From Prochlorococcus marinus bv. HNLC2 (GTDB lineage Bacteria; Cyanobacteriota; Cyanobacteriia; PCC-6307; Cyanobiaceae): a stretch of 64,000 bases of DNA. The DNA lies in NCBI GenBank assembly GCA_000218745.1, contig GL947595.1:494556-558555 (forward strand), in the 5' to 3' direction. Under the pieces are notes generated by a model. The model did not search any database. It was not told the origin of the DNA and worked only from the letters and a program-made list of their open reading frames with translations. Made by a program: the position numbers and the translations under genes. This document shows, one piece after another, positions 1-10,942 of this stretch. How positions within the stretch are numbered: the stretch's first letter is position 1; every line of letters starts with the position of its first letter.

Positions 1-329
1 AATTTATTAGAAACAATATTTGTAGCTTGATGTTCAATGGATGATATAGTTATTGAAGCAGGAGTAAAACTATCAGAAATTGCATTAAAAACAATTGATA
101 TGGACTCAGAAGAGCCTGAAGTAAAAATAATATCCTCAGGTTCTGAATTAAAAAGAATTGAAATTTTTTTTCTAATATTTTCTAACTCGGTGGAACAATC
201 AATACCAAATTTATAAGTAGAGGAAACGTTACCCCAATAATTTTTAAATGAATAATTAATTGTATCTAGAACATCCTTTGATAATGGTGAAGTAGAAGCA
301 TGATCAAAATAAATAAATTTTTTATTCAT
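1..329 (-). CDS. Cysteine desulfurase (NifS/IscS-like), C-terminus beyond the left edge
   Basis: A reading frame starting at an ATG at 329 runs leftward off the window, giving about 109 N-terminal residues. It opens with the class V aminotransferase hallmark YFDHASTSP (residues 7-15). Later come a TSGSSES motif that resembles the phosphate-binding TSGATES of NifS/IscS, and SSIEHQA, containing the histidine that stacks on PLP. The family takes sulfur from cysteine as a persulfide for Fe-S clusters or tRNA thiolation. The catalytic Cys and Lys lie outside the window. It starts three bases after the dapF stop, so the two are probably co-transcribed. Confidence 0.85.
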   Translation of the reverse strand, partial: MNKKFIYFDHASTSPLSKDVLDTINYSFKNYWGNVSSTYKFGIDCSTELENIRKKISILFNSEPEDIIFTSGSSESISIVFNAISDSFTPASITISSIEHQATNIVSNK

Positions 330-332
330 TTT

Positions 333-1191
333 TTAATAACTATATTCTCCAGAAAATACTTTTTTAGCATCACCAGTCATATAAACTTCATCATTTTTAT
401 CACCCCATTCAATATCTAATGTTCCACCAGGAAGTTTAATTGTTGATTTATTACCGCAGTAACCCAATCTAAAAGCAACTGAATGGATTGCACACGCACC
501 TGTACCACAAGCTAAAGTTGCTCCAGCACCCCTCTCCCATACCAAAACTTCGATATTTTCACTATTTATAATTTTACAGAAATGAACATTTGTCTTTTGA
601 GGAAAAAATTTATTTTTTTCAAGTAAAGGTCCTAATTCATATAAATTTATATTCTTTAGATTATCTACAAAAAAAATTAAATGAGGGTTGCCCATACTGC
701 ATGAATAACCTCTGTTATTAAATTTATCTATTTCAAAAACCTTTGTTGGTATATCTTTTATCTTTTCAGAAATGATTGTTGGTATGAGATGACTTTCAAA
801 AATTGGTTTACCCATATTAACTGTTATCTTACCTTTTTGATAAGTTGAGACTTTTAAGCCAGCTTTAGTTTCTATTCGAAATTCACATTTTGAATAATTA
901 TCCAAAGTCCTATCTTTTAGAAATTTAATTAAACAACGTATCCCATTCCCACACATTTCAGCTTCTGAATTATCGGAATTATAAATAACCATTCTTACAT
1001 CATTATCATTATCAACTGCTTTTAATATAAAAATGATACCATCAGCTCCAATTCCAAAGTTTCTATTACATAAATTATTGAGAATTAATATTATTAAGCA
1101 AAAGATCTTTGTTAAAATCATATTTTCTAGAATCGATAATAATAAAATCATTACCATTTCCTTGATATTTTTCAAAGACAATTCTTGGCAT
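333..1191 (-). pseudogene. dapF: Diaminopimelate epimerase, frameshifted near the N-terminus
   Basis: Converts LL- to meso-diaminopimelate in lysine and peptidoglycan synthesis. The natural start is the ATG at 1191, giving a typical opening (MPRIVFEKYQGNGNDFIIID) that stops after about 38 codons at 1075-1077. The rest, from NNLCNRNFGIGADG onward, is in the +1 frame. It carries both catalytic cysteines (in AEMCGNGIRC and ACGTGACA). The total length is 3n+1, so removing one base near 1072-1080 restores a normal-sized enzyme. An ATG at 1181 in the second frame would give a non-homologous N-terminus and is not the real start. An indel error is likelier than loss of an essential gene. Confidence 0.85.
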
Positions 1192-1295
1192 AGTAAAAGT
1201 TACTTATTATAAATTTTAATAAATAAATAAAGGTATTCACATTTTATTCAATTTTGTAAAATGATTATTAAAATAGATTTTTAATTCAAGTAAAA

Positions 1296-3863
1296 GTGAG
1301 TAATACATCTTCTAATAATAATTATTCTAATAAAGTATATAATCCTCTCCAAATTGAAAAAAAGTGGCAAGAAAAATGGGAAGTAAATAATTTATATAAA
1401 ACTAATGAAAATAGTAATAAAGAAAAGTTTTATGCATTATCAATGTTTCCATATCCTTCAGGAAATTTACACATGGGACATGTTAGAAACTATGTAATTA
1501 CTGATTTAGTTGCTCGTTATCAAAAATTAAATGGTAAAAATGTTCTTCACCCAATGGGTTGGGATGCATTTGGTTTGCCAGCTGAAAATGCTGCTATTGA
1601 GAGAGGAATAGATCCAAATAAATGGACTAAAGACAACATAAAGCATATGAAAAATCAACTTAAATTACTTGGTTTATCTGTTGACTGGGAAAAAGAATTT
1701 GCTACCTGTGATAAGAGTTATTATATTTGGACACAAAAATTATTTCTTGATTTATTTAATTCAGGCTTGGTTTACCAAAAAAAATCAGAAGTAAACTGGG
1801 ATCCCATAGATAATACTGTCTTGGCAAACGAGCAAGTAGATTCAGAGGGAAAGTCATGGAGATCTGGAGCATTAGTTGAAAAGAAAAAATTAAAACAATG
1901 GTATTTAAAAATTACAGATTACGCAGAAGAACTTATCAATGATTTAAAAATTCTAGAAAGTTGGCCAGAGAGAGTAAAAATCATGCAAGAAAATTGGGTT
2001 GGCAAGTCAATTGGAGCAAATATATCCTTTAAAATAAAAGATAATAAAGAGAATTTAGTTGTATTTACTACAAGGCCAGATACTCTTTACGGTGTAACTT
2101 ACATAGCTATTTCAGCTAATCATGAGTTAACGGAAGTTCTAAAAAGTGTTGATTTAAAAAATAAATTAAATTCTCTTAAGAATGATTTAAAAAAAGCAAA
2201 GTATCTTGATCAAGAAAAACATGGTTTTGATACTGGTTTAAAGGCTTTAAATCCAATTAATAATACTGAGATCCCTATATGGATAGCAACTTATGTACTA
2301 GATGGATATGGAACTGGTTCTGTAATGGGAGTTCCAGCACATGATCAAAGAGATTTTGAGTTCGCTACTAAAAATAAAATTAACATCAAACAAGTAATCT
2401 CAAAATCGAAAGATGGTAATGAAGAAAATTTAACAGAATCTTTTGAAGAAAATGGTTATATGATAAATTCTGATGAATATAACGGTTTAACAAATACTGA
2501 TGCTAAAAATGCAATTATAAAATTTGGGATTAATGAATTTTGGGCTGAGAAGAAAATTGAATATAGATTGAGAGATTGGCTTATATCTAGACAAAGATAT
2601 TGGGGTTGTCCTATACCTATTATATTATGTGAAAAATGTGGTTCTGTACCAATAGATCAAAATGACTTACCTGTAGTATTGCCAAATAATATAAGCTTTG
2701 AACCAAATAAAATAAATTCATTAAAAGATGATAAAGAATGGTTTAATGTTAATTGTCCAAAATGTGGCAACAACGCTAAAAGAGAAACAGATACTATGGA
2801 TACCTTTATGTGTTCTTCATGGTATTTCTTAAGATATCCATGTTCAAATTTACAAGATAAGCCTTTTGAAAAAGAAAAAATAAATAAATGGCTTCCTGTT
2901 GATCAATATGTAGGAGGAGTAGAGCATGCAATCTTGCACCTTCTTTATGCAAGATTTTTAACAAAAGCATTAAGAGATAAAAATTTATTTAATATTGATG
3001 AACCTTTTAAAAATTTATTAACGCAAGGAATGGTTCAAGCTGCAGCTTATAAGAACCCGAAGACTGGCAAATATATCTCTCCAAAAGAAATAAAGAATTT
3101 AGAAAATCCTTTAGATCCTATTGACAATACAAAGCTAGAAATTAGTTATGAAAAGATGTCAAAATCAAAATATAATGGAATAGATCCTGAAACAGTAATA
3201 GAAAGATATGGAGCAGATACCGCAAGAATGTTTATATTATTTAAAGCCCCACCTGAAAAAGATCTTGAATGGGGAGATTCTGATGTAGAGGGACAATATA
3301 GATTCCTTTCAAGGATATGGAAACTTTATAAAGAGGACTATACAGACGAATTATTTAATAAAGAGAATTATAAAGAGCAAAAGGAGTTAGATCTAAAAAG
3401 AAATATGAATATAGCTATTAAGGAAATAAGTAAAGATATAAGTAATAATCAATTTAATACTGGCATATCAGAATTAATGAAACTATATAATTCAATTTCT
3501 CAAAATAATAAAAATATAAGTTCTAATTTCAGAAAAGAAGTTTTAAAAAATTTCTGCATACTACTTGCTCCATTTGCTCCGCATATTACCGAAGAGATAT
3601 GGGAAGAAATGGGATACAAAGACTCAGTGCATAATCAAAAATGGCCTGAAATTGATCAAAAGGCTTTAGTTCAAGAATCTTATGAATTAGTAATACAAAT
3701 AAATGGAAAAGTTAGAGACAAAGTTTTTATAAAGTCAAACTCCTCAGATGATGAGATCAAAGAAATTAGCCTTAACAGAGCAAATGTAAAAAAATGGGTT
3801 GCCGATAAAGAAATTAAGAAATTTATTGTTATTAAAGGAAAAATTATAAATTTAGTAGTTTAA
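1296..3863 (+). CDS. leuS: Leucyl-tRNA synthetase
   Basis: Charges tRNA-Leu; cytoplasmic class I synthetase of 855 residues, normal for bacterial LeuRS. The HIGH signature appears as HMGH (residues 59-62, within [11 protein letters not shown]) and KMSKS at about 620-624. Between them lie the CP1 editing domain (TTRPDTLYG) and a zinc-like CEKCG...CPKCG pair. The anticodon-binding domain follows, with the usual small C-terminal domain. The start is a GTG at 1296. It diverges from dapF across about 100 bases of AT-rich promoter region and ends in a 4-base overlap with the convergent pgi. Confidence 0.97.
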   Translation: MSNTSSNNNYSNKVYNPLQIEKKWQEKWEVNNLYKTNENSNKEKFYALSMFPYPSGNLHMGHVRNYVITDLVARYQKLNGKNVLHPMGWDAFGLPAENAAIERGIDPNKWTKDNIKHMKNQLKLLGLSVDWEKEFATCDKSYYIWTQKLFLDLFNSGLVYQKKSEVNWDPIDNTVLANEQVDSEGKSWRSGALVEKKKLKQWYLKITDYAEELINDLKILESWPERVKIMQENWVGKSIGANISFKIKDNKENLVVFTTRPDTLYGVTYIAISANHELTEVLKSVDLKNKLNSLKNDLKKAKYLDQEKHGFDTGLKALNPINNTEIPIWIATYVLDGYGTGSVMGVPAHDQRDFEFATKNKINIKQVISKSKDGNEENLTESFEENGYMINSDEYNGLTNTDAKNAIIKFGINEFWAEKKIEYRLRDWLISRQRYWGCPIPIILCEKCGSVPIDQNDLPVVLPNNISFEPNKINSLKDDKEWFNVNCPKCGNNAKRETDTMDTFMCSSWYFLRYPCSNLQDKPFEKEKINKWLPVDQYVGGVEHAILHLLYARFLTKALRDKNLFNIDEPFKNLLTQGMVQAAAYKNPKTGKYISPKEIKNLENPLDPIDNTKLEISYEKMSKSKYNGIDPETVIERYGADTARMFILFKAPPEKDLEWGDSDVEGQYRFLSRIWKLYKEDYTDELFNKENYKEQKELDLKRNMNIAIKEISKDISNNQFNTGISELMKLYNSISQNNKNISSNFRKEVLKNFCILLAPFAPHITEEIWEEMGYKDSVHNQKWPEIDQKALVQESYELVIQINGKVRDKVFIKSNSSDDEIKEISLNRANVKKWVADKEIKKFIVIKGKIINLVV

Positions 3864-5470
3864 TTTAAATTTATTTTTTGAAAATTGAGAGATTCAGGAA
3901 TTGACCAGTTTCCATAAACAGAGTAGGTGTCTTTGTTAAAACATAATTGTCTTAATATGAAAAAAATAATTTCAGGATTTGGATCGTTTAACTTCTGACA
4001 TATTTCAGAAAAGTTTAACCTATCTCCTTTATTAATTATATCCCTAACTTTTTGTTGATATAAAATAACCTCCGAAGCTGCTTTTTTACCTGCTTCAACA
4101 CCAGGTTGGTCATATGCGTTAATATTTATTAATTCCGCATAAAAAGAAACAGCTCTCTCAAATAAAGCTATTATTGCTCCAAGATTTCGTACATTAAATT
4201 CACTTAAAGTTATTGTAATTGACTGTCTATTTTGGTTGGTTAAAGCTGTTCTAGTGCCCTGTAAAAAACCTGATAAATAAGATTTAGGATCATCTAATCC
4301 AAATATATTTAAATTTTCTGGTGAATCTAGCAATTCAATAAAAAGACAAAAGAAATTATCTATTCCATCTCTAAGCTGTTGAACGTAAGCATGTTGATCT
4401 GTAGAACCTTTATTTCCAAAGACAGAAATCCCTTGGTGAACAATATTCCCATCTCTATCATGTTTCTTACCGAGTGACTCCATTATGAGTTGTTGTAGGT
4501 ATTTACTAAAAACTTGAAGTCTATCTCTATATGGCAATACAACCATATCTCTTTTACCTAAACCTTCTCCACTAAAGAACCAGGAAGCACTTAGTAACGC
4601 TGCAGGATTAGAAATAACATCTTTCGATCTAGTTATTTCATCCATAATTGAGGCTCCTTGAAGAAAATCATATATATTTTCTTTTATTAAAGATATAGCT
4701 AGAAGTCCAACAGAACTTGTTATGCTTGTCCTCCCCCCTACCCAATCTGGGAGATTAAAAATCTCAAGCCAATTCTCATTACTTGCCTTTTTATATAATT
4801 CACTATCAGTCATTGTTATTGCAATTGAATTAGAGCACCAATCTATTTCTTTGTCTTCAATATTCTTTCTTATTATTTCCATGGCTATTCTTGGCTCTGG
4901 GGTACCACCTGATTTACTAACAACTACAAATAGAGTTCTAGATAAGCTTTCCTCTATTTCAATCAATTTTTCACTTATTAAAAAAGGATCAACATTATCA
5001 ATAAATGAAAAGTTTAAACCTTGGTGTTTTTTTTGAAGAGATTCAATTATTAATAAAGGGCCAAGACTGCTTCCTCCGATTCCAATCCATAAAACATTTG
5101 TAAAACATTCACCATTTTTATTTAAAATTTCTCCCTTATGAATCTTGTTGCTAAAATCATTTATTTTTGAAATTTCTAAATCAATTATATTTTTAATATT
5201 TTCATTAGGAGAAATCGAAGAATTCCTAAGCCAATAATGTCCAACTTGTCTTTTTTCATCTTTATTTGATATCGCACCTTTTTCTAATTCATCTAAAGCT
5301 AAGTAAACTTCTTTAAATCTGTTCTCGACTTTATGAAAATCTTTTAAATCAAAATTGACTTTGCTTATATCTAACCATATTTGTAATTCATCATTAAACC
5401 ACAAGTAATTTGAAAACTTTTCCCAATCTTTCGGTTTATTGTATTTAACTTCTTTAGATGAACTACTCAT
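3860..5470 (-). CDS. pgi: Glucose-6-phosphate isomerase
   Basis: Interconverts glucose-6-phosphate and fructose-6-phosphate in the cytoplasm, serving glycogen metabolism and the pentose phosphate route. The 536-residue protein has the SIS-fold sugar-phosphate site ([13 protein letters not shown]), the [11 protein letters not shown] segment and a C-terminal active-site region ([22 protein letters not shown], given here in part). It converges with leuS (4-base overlap) and diverges from purN across 158 bases. The reading frame is intact. Confidence 0.96.
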   Translation of the reverse strand: MSSSSKEVKYNKPKDWEKFSNYLWFNDELQIWLDISKVNFDLKDFHKVENRFKEVYLALDELEKGAISNKDEKRQVGHYWLRNSSISPNENIKNIIDLEISKINDFSNKIHKGEILNKNGECFTNVLWIGIGGSSLGPLLIIESLQKKHQGLNFSFIDNVDPFLISEKLIEIEESLSRTLFVVVSKSGGTPEPRIAMEIIRKNIEDKEIDWCSNSIAITMTDSELYKKASNENWLEIFNLPDWVGGRTSITSSVGLLAISLIKENIYDFLQGASIMDEITRSKDVISNPAALLSASWFFSGEGLGKRDMVVLPYRDRLQVFSKYLQQLIMESLGKKHDRDGNIVHQGISVFGNKGSTDQHAYVQQLRDGIDNFFCLFIELLDSPENLNIFGLDDPKSYLSGFLQGTRTALTNQNRQSITITLSEFNVRNLGAIIALFERAVSFYAELININAYDQPGVEAGKKAASEVILYQQKVRDIINKGDRLNFSEICQKLNDPNPEIIFFILRQLCFNKDTYSVYGNWSIPESLNFQKINLN

Positions 5471-5628
5471 ATCTTATTTTTTATTTATTATATCTACTAA
5501 ATATCCCGTAAGAATAAAAAATATCAAAAATAAAACATACGTATTAAAAATTTTTGTATTTTGATATGAGTAATTTAATAATTAATTATTTTAATTTGAA
5601 TTAGAATTTATTAATTACATTTAATATT

Positions 5629-6268
5629 TTGAAAAAAGAGCAAAAATATATCATATCTCCAGAAGTAAATTCATTAAATAGATTCAGTCCTAAACTGAAA
5701 ATTGCTATTCTCGCATCAGGAGAAGGTTCAAACTTTCAAGTCTTAATAGATTTAGCAAAAAAAGATCTATTTGATATTGATATAAAATTATTAATCTGCA
5801 ATAAGAAAAATGCTGGCTGTGTTAAAAGGGCCAAATGATGAGAAAATACCATATTTTATTTGTGAAGAATCAAGTTGCAAAAATAGAGATGATTTTGAAA
5901 AAAAAATAATTAAAAAGTTAAGAGAGAGTGATATTGAATTAATAATTATGGCTGGGTGGATGAAAATTGTTACAGAGAAATTTATAAATAGTGTTAATAA
6001 AAAAATAATAAATTTACATCCATCTCTCTTGCCATCATTTAAAGGGAAAAATCCCATAAAAGATGCTTTAGAAAATGGTTCTTTAATAACCGGTTGTTCA
6101 GTTCATTATGTTGTACCTGAAGTAGATAGTGGAGAATTAATAATACAAGGAGCCATAGCTATAAATAAAGATGAAAGTATTGAGAATCTAACTAACAATA
6201 TTCATCAAATTGAGCATTTGATCTTACCCATTGCAATATCCGAAGCTGGATTTACTGTACGAAGATAA
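5629..6268 (+). pseudogene. purN: Phosphoribosylglycinamide formyltransferase, frameshifted mid-gene
   Basis: Transfers a formyl group from 10-formyl-THF to GAR in purine synthesis. The start is a TTG at 5629, and the nucleotide-binding opening KIAILASGEGSNF is clear. The first frame ends at NAGCVKRAK followed by TGA TGA (5836-5841). Homology resumes in the +1 frame with NDEKIPYF. The catalytic region follows (MAGWMKI, NLHPSLLPSFKG, HYVVPEVDSGE). The total length is 3n+1, so one extra base near 5833-5837 explains the break. It converges with argC with no gap. Confidence 0.87.
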
Positions 6269-7324
6269 TTAAGGATAAAAATTTTTCAAATCTAATTCAT
6301 TATTAATTGGTAAGCCTGATATTAAGTTAAGACTCTGGTAAGCTTGTCCTGCCTGCCCTTTTAATAAATTATCAATAACTGACAAAATGATAATTCGTCC
6401 ATTTCTACTATCAACTTTTAAAGAAAGATAAATATTATTTGAATTCCTAACCCACTTAGTTGATGGATAGGTACCAATAGGCAAAACAACAACATTTGAA
6501 AAATTTCTATAATAATTTTCTAAAAGAATCTTACAATCTTCTGAAGTTAAACCTGGATCCTTTAATCTGCCATAAATCGTAGAAAACATACCTCTAACCA
6601 TTGGTACTAAGTGAGGAGTAAATTGCAAAGTTATTTTATTATCTGAGACTTGACTTAATATCTGTTCAATTTCGGAAACATGTCTATGGTTTAAAATAGA
6701 ATAAGCTGATATACCTTCTCCTGATTCAGCAAATAATAAATTTTCTTTTGGATTTCTGCCCCCTCCAGAAGTACCGCTTTTTGAATCAATTATTATTCCG
6801 TCGTTCTCTATAATTCCTTGTGACAAAAATGGGATCAAGGGCAATAAAGAAGAAGTTGGATAACAACCTGGACTTGCAATTAATCTTGCTTTAGATATTT
6901 CCTTTTTATAAATTTCAGTTAATCCATAAACAGCTTCTTGACATAATTCATGGTCATTTCGTTCATAGATTGAAGCCTCCTGAGAATAAACCTCTTTCCA
7001 GAGTTCTAAAGATTTGTATCTATAATCTGCAGACAAATCAATTACTTTTAAACCTTTTTTTATTAATGATGGGGTTATTGTTGATGATATTCCATTTGGC
7101 AAACTAAGAATAGCAACATTAGAGCTTTGAGAAATTGCATCAATTGATAAACTTTCAATAAGAGGATTGTTATCAATTGTTAAGAAAGGATATAGATTAT
7201 TCCATTTTAATCCGGCAGATCTTTCTCCCCCTAAAAAGGTTATTTTATGTTTTTTACTCCTTCTCAAAAGACTTACTAACTGTAAACCTCCGTAACCTGT
7301 AGCACCAACTATTGCAACATTCAT
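6269..7324 (-). CDS. argC: N-acetyl-gamma-glutamyl-phosphate reductase
   Basis: NADPH-dependent third step of arginine synthesis. The 351-residue protein has an N-terminal Rossmann motif (VGATGYGGLQL) and the catalytic cysteine in SPGCYPTS. It also has the SGTSGGGR segment and the C-terminal LIKGQAGQA-type region, here LLKGQAGQAYQ. Its stop abuts the purN stop, and it diverges from ribBA across 87 bases that must hold both promoters. Confidence 0.96.
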   Translation of the reverse strand: MNVAIVGATGYGGLQLVSLLRRSKKHKITFLGGERSAGLKWNNLYPFLTIDNNPLIESLSIDAISQSSNVAILSLPNGISSTITPSLIKKGLKVIDLSADYRYKSLELWKEVYSQEASIYERNDHELCQEAVYGLTEIYKKEISKARLIASPGCYPTSSLLPLIPFLSQGIIENDGIIIDSKSGTSGGGRNPKENLLFAESGEGISAYSILNHRHVSEIEQILSQVSDNKITLQFTPHLVPMVRGMFSTIYGRLKDPGLTSEDCKILLENYYRNFSNVVVLPIGTYPSTKWVRNSNNIYLSLKVDSRNGRIIILSVIDNLLKGQAGQAYQSLNLISGLPINNELDLKNFYP

Positions 7325-7411
7325 TTCCCTTAACTGGCTGAGTGTGATATAGGATTATATAGTGTTGAAATTGTTTATAACAAGAACACTTTCCTTATCT
7401 TGATATGAATA

Positions 7412-9136
7412 ATGAAAGAAACAAGTCCAAAATTCGATAATGGAACAATTTTGGAAAACAATGACAGCTTAAAAATAGAATTTGATCCAATTAGCGATGC
7501 TTTGGCTGCTATTAGGAATGGTGAATGTGTAATCGTCGTTGATGATGAAAACAGAGAGAATGAAGGAGATTTAATATGCGCAGCTCAGTTTGCTACACCA
7601 CAGCAAATAAATTTTATGGCTGTGGAGGGAAGAGGACTTATTTGTCTAGCTATGCAAGGAGAAAAATTAGATGAATTAGATTTACCATTAATGGTAGATA
7701 GGAATACAGATTCTAATCAAACTGCTTTTACTGTATCAATAGATGCTGGTCCTGAATATAATGTGAGTACAGGTATTTCCGCTGAAGATAGAGCTAAAAC
7801 CATACAAGTTGCTATTAACCCTAACACTACTCCAGACAACTTAAGAAGGCCAGGACATGTTTTTCCATTACGTGCAAAAAAAGGAGGTGTTCTTAAAAGA
7901 GCAGGTCATACAGAAGCTGCTGTTGATTTAGCTTTATTATCTGGTCTATACCCTGCAGGTGTTATATGTGAGATTCAAAATCAGGATGGTTCCATGTCCC
8001 GTCTACCAGAATTAAACAAGTATGCAAAGCAGTGGGGTATGAAATTAATTTCTATTGCGGATCTTATCAGATATAGATCTGAGAATGAAAGGTTTGTTTT
8101 TAGAAAATCATCTGCTGACCTACCTAGCACTTTTGGAACATTTAAAGCTTATGGATATACAAATGAATTAGATGGATCAGAACATGTTGCGATAGTAAAA
8201 AAAAGATCTAACTCATTAAGTGAACCAGTTCTAGTAAGAATGCATTCTGAATGTTTAACAGGAGATGCTTTTGGCTCTCTTCGTTGTGATTGTAGACCTC
8301 AGCTTGAGGCTGCTCTATCAAGAATCGAGCAAGAGGGAGAGGGAGTTGTAGTCTACTTAAGGCAAGAAGGTAGAGGGATTGGATTGATTAATAAATTAAA
8401 GGCATATAGTTTACAAGATGGGGGGTTAGATACTGTTGAGGCAAATGAAAAATTAGGTTTTCCAGCAGATCTAAGAAATTATGGTGTTGGGGCTCAAATC
8501 TTAACAGACTTAGGAATAAAAAAGCTGAAATTATTGACGAATAATCCAAGAAAGATTGCAGGCTTAGGAGGTTATGGAATTGAGGTTGTTTCTAGAGTTC
8601 CACTAGTAATTTGTCCAAGTGATTACAATGCTGAATATTTAAATGTAAAAAAGACAAAATTAGGTCATTTATTAGATACAGAAAAGGATATTAATATAAG
8701 TACAAATCCATTTATTGCTATTTTTTTTGATGGTAATTACAAATCCCTGGATTTAGTATCTATAAAAAATGAATTAAATACCTTTTGTAAAATTAATAAT
8801 ATAAAAGTACAATTGGAAAGCAATCCTCGGTTATTAGCTCTTTGGAATAGACCTAAAATAGTTTGGAGAATCTTACACGACAAAACAAGAACAAATACAT
8901 CAATAAACAATACTGAGATTAAAAAAGTCGAAGCTTTTATAAAAGTTCTTTATGAATTAGAAAATAGTTCAAAAGTAGGGTTAATCGTCTCTAAAAACAT
9001 AGATCAAGCAATTCATCCCACAAATAATATAAAAATTGTTACTACTACACTTTCCAAATCTAATGAAAATCTTTATGCTTCTACTAGGAAATTTAATTTA
9101 GATAAGGTACCCTTTAGTATTATTTATAAAAAATAA
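7412..9136 (+). CDS. ribBA: Bifunctional DHBP synthase / GTP cyclohydrolase II with C-terminal extension
   Basis: Supplies both precursors of riboflavin. Residues about 25-225 are 3,4-dihydroxy-2-butanone-4-phosphate synthase ([22 protein letters not shown]). Residues about 230-425 are GTP cyclohydrolase II, with zinc-binding cysteines ([14 protein letters not shown]) and RQEGRGIGL. About 140 further residues (roughly 430-574) match neither catalytic domain, and no known fold was recognised there. The frame is intact, so the extension appears to be part of the protein. Confidence 0.95.
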   Translation: MKETSPKFDNGTILENNDSLKIEFDPISDALAAIRNGECVIVVDDENRENEGDLICAAQFATPQQINFMAVEGRGLICLAMQGEKLDELDLPLMVDRNTDSNQTAFTVSIDAGPEYNVSTGISAEDRAKTIQVAINPNTTPDNLRRPGHVFPLRAKKGGVLKRAGHTEAAVDLALLSGLYPAGVICEIQNQDGSMSRLPELNKYAKQWGMKLISIADLIRYRSENERFVFRKSSADLPSTFGTFKAYGYTNELDGSEHVAIVKKRSNSLSEPVLVRMHSECLTGDAFGSLRCDCRPQLEAALSRIEQEGEGVVVYLRQEGRGIGLINKLKAYSLQDGGLDTVEANEKLGFPADLRNYGVGAQILTDLGIKKLKLLTNNPRKIAGLGGYGIEVVSRVPLVICPSDYNAEYLNVKKTKLGHLLDTEKDINISTNPFIAIFFDGNYKSLDLVSIKNELNTFCKINNIKVQLESNPRLLALWNRPKIVWRILHDKTRTNTSINNTEIKKVEAFIKVLYELENSSKVGLIVSKNIDQAIHPTNNIKIVTTTLSKSNENLYASTRKFNLDKVPFSIIYKK

Positions 9137-9138
9137 TT

Positions 9139-9576
9139 TTAACAGCTGTAAGCTTTTGATATTCGTGAACCATTTGTAAGTTTTAAAACAACATCCATAT
9201 TTTCTGTCTTTCCAAATACAGTATGAACTCCATCTAAATGTGGTTGGGGTTCATAAACTATAAAAAATTGGCTTCCACCAGTATCTTTTCCAGCATGTGC
9301 CATTGATAATGAACCTTTCAAATGCTTTTTAGGATTAATTTCACATTTTATAGAATATCCTGGGCCCCCAGTCCCAGGCATTCCATTTGAACCTTCTCTA
9401 GTATTTGGACAACCTCCTTGTGCCATAAAACCAGGAATAACTCTATGGAATGTTAAACCGTTATAAAAACCTTCATTAACAAGTTTGATGAAATTATCGA
9501 CAGTGTTTGGAGCATCATTTGAAAAAAGTTCAAATGTTATTCTTCCTTCATCTGTTTCAAAAATTACTTTAGACAT
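9139..9576 (-). CDS. Cyclophilin-type peptidyl-prolyl isomerase
   Basis: A 145-residue single-domain cyclophilin catalysing cis-trans isomerisation of X-Pro bonds. It has the active-site segment [13 protein letters not shown], the GSQFFI loop and [10 protein letters not shown]. There is no signal peptide, so it is probably cytoplasmic. It lies 2 bases from the convergent ribBA stop and downstream of the DUF3110, dnaJ and dnaK genes on the same strand, which suits a protein-folding neighbourhood. Confidence 0.93.
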   Translation of the reverse strand: MSKVIFETDEGRITFELFSNDAPNTVDNFIKLVNEGFYNGLTFHRVIPGFMAQGGCPNTREGSNGMPGTGGPGYSIKCEINPKKHLKGSLSMAHAGKDTGGSQFFIVYEPQPHLDGVHTVFGKTENMDVVLKLTNGSRISKAYSC

Positions 9577-9619
9577 TTAATTACATAACTTATCTAAATC
9601 TTATTACATACTAAATAAT

Positions 9620-10000
9620 TTAGAGAAGTTTTTCTAAATTTTCTTTAATTGAATTTATATCTAAACTAGTTTCCTTTTTTTGATTTGTATTCCAACTTTC
9701 CATATCAATATTTTTTTGAGGAGGAGTTAAAAGTAATCTATCTTCTTCAGTTTTAGGAATAAAATTTTTCTCAACTAATCGAGTCTCGTAATCACATTGT
9801 TTACAAAATTCCTCTATTTCATTAATTTCAATTGGTTCTACGGAAGGGACAGGGAAATCCTGTGCTTCTAGCAAACCACAATATCTTTCAGCATCATCTT
9901 TATCTTCAAACATGAGTACTATTGTTTTACCTTTGTACTCAATAGAGTGAATGCCTTCATTTTCAGAATTAGAATTATAAAGTAAAACAAATATTTTCAT
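9620..10000 (-). CDS. DUF3110 protein
   Basis: A 126-residue soluble protein of the cyanobacterial DUF3110 family; function unknown. The N-terminal 60 residues (KIFVLLYN, then FEDKDDAERYCGLLEAQDFP) have the look of a small alpha/beta domain. An acidic stretch (EINEIEEFC) and a Lys/Asn-rich tail follow. It sits 21 bases after dnaJ on the same strand, so it is probably part of a dnaK-dnaJ transcript. A link to the chaperones is inferred from position only. Confidence 0.75.
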   Translation of the reverse strand: MKIFVLLYNSNSENEGIHSIEYKGKTIVLMFEDKDDAERYCGLLEAQDFPVPSVEPIEINEIEEFCKQCDYETRLVEKNFIPKTEEDRLLLTPPQKNIDMESWNTNQKKETSLDINSIKENLEKLL

Positions 10001-10021
10001 GAAATTAATTTAATATAAAAA

Positions 10022-10942
10022 TTATGTTAATGATAACTCTTGCAATCTAGTATATAATGCAATTTCCTCATCATTCATATCTGCAGGTATAACAACGACA
10101 ATCTCAACATATTGGTCTCCAACATCGTCAGCAAATGTAAGACCTCTGCCTTTAAGTCTAAGCATTCTTCCCGTTGATGATTTTGGAGGAACTTGAAGAG
10201 TAACATTACCGTCAAGTGTTGGGACATCAACTGCACAGCCTAAAAGAGCATCGGGAGGGAATAATTCTAATTTATAAAGAACTCTAAGACCATCTATTCG
10301 AAGACCATCTTCTGTTTGAACTTTTAACTGTAAATAATGATCTTTCCCTCCTTTCGCAATATTTTCTAGTCTTAATCTCCAGCCGTCTCCAGCAAATGGA
10401 GGAGTATCTACTTCAACAACAGTTTTATCCTCAAGTTCAATAAGTACAGAGGCACCACTAATAGCTTCTTCAGGAGTTAGTTCAATTATAGTTTCTATAT
10501 CTTGATAAGATTTTACGGGAGGAGGTTCAGGAGGAGATGTCGCAGGATATTCGTAAGTATGATATTCCTCTTCTTCATAATCATCTAAATCAAATTCATT
10601 TTCATTTCTATTTCTATTTCTATCATTTTCATAATTTTCAAAGCCAAATATTGTATTTAAATATTCTTCAAAATCTGGAAAACCAGTTGAAAAATTATTA
10701 GCTGAGTGGAAATCATGATTTGAACTATCATTGATTAATTTAGATCTTTTTATTGGATCTCTTAGAAATTCATAAGCTTCATTAATAAGTTTAAAACGTT
10801 CCTCTGCATTAATATCATTTTTATTTAAATCAGGATGCCATTTTCTAGCTTCTCTACGAAAAGCTTTTTTAAGGTCAGAATCATCAAAATCCTTTGATAA
10901 TCCTAGAATTGAAAAATAATCAGATTTAGAGGAAGTAGTCAT
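10022..10942 (-). CDS. dnaJ: DnaJ/Hsp40 co-chaperone lacking the zinc-finger domain
   Basis: A J domain (YFSILGLSKDF...) carries the essential HPD in KWHPDL. A Glu/Tyr/Pro-rich linker follows, then the two-part C-terminal client-binding domain (PPFAGDGWRLRL; VPPKSSTGRMLRLKGRGL). The CxxCxGxG repeats of classical DnaJ are missing, so this is a CbpA-like Hsp40 of 306 residues. I chose the ATG at 10942 (MTTSSKSDYF). The longer frame from 10975 would add 11 residues buried in dnaK. The start overlaps the dnaK end by 17 bases, showing co-transcription with its partner. Confidence 0.92.
   Translation of the reverse strand: MTTSSKSDYFSILGLSKDFDDSDLKKAFRREARKWHPDLNKNDINAEERFKLINEAYEFLRDPIKRSKLINDSSNHDFHSANNFSTGFPDFEEYLNTIFGFENYENDRNRNRNENEFDLDDYEEEEYHTYEYPATSPPEPPPVKSYQDIETIIELTPEEAISGASVLIELEDKTVVEVDTPPFAGDGWRLRLENIAKGGKDHYLQLKVQTEDGLRIDGLRVLYKLELFPPDALLGCAVDVPTLDGNVTLQVPPKSSTGRMLRLKGRGLTFADDVGDQYVEIVVVIPADMNDEEIALYTRLQELSLT

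Noticed and set aside
4722-5036. Plus-strand open frame of 104 codons inside pgi
   Set aside because: It lies wholly antisense to an intact, highly conserved pgi and shows no motif. The same holds for the other opposite-strand frames inside ribBA, dnaK, pyk, glnA, gatA and dnaE.
5474-5538. Apparent short hydrophobic ORF upstream of pgi (ATG on the minus strand at 5538)
   Set aside because: On careful reading it stops at the fifth codon (TGA), so it cannot encode a small protein.
7325-7411. FMN riboswitch before ribBA
   Set aside because: The gap to the divergent argC is only 87 bases and shows none of the conserved RFN-element sequence.
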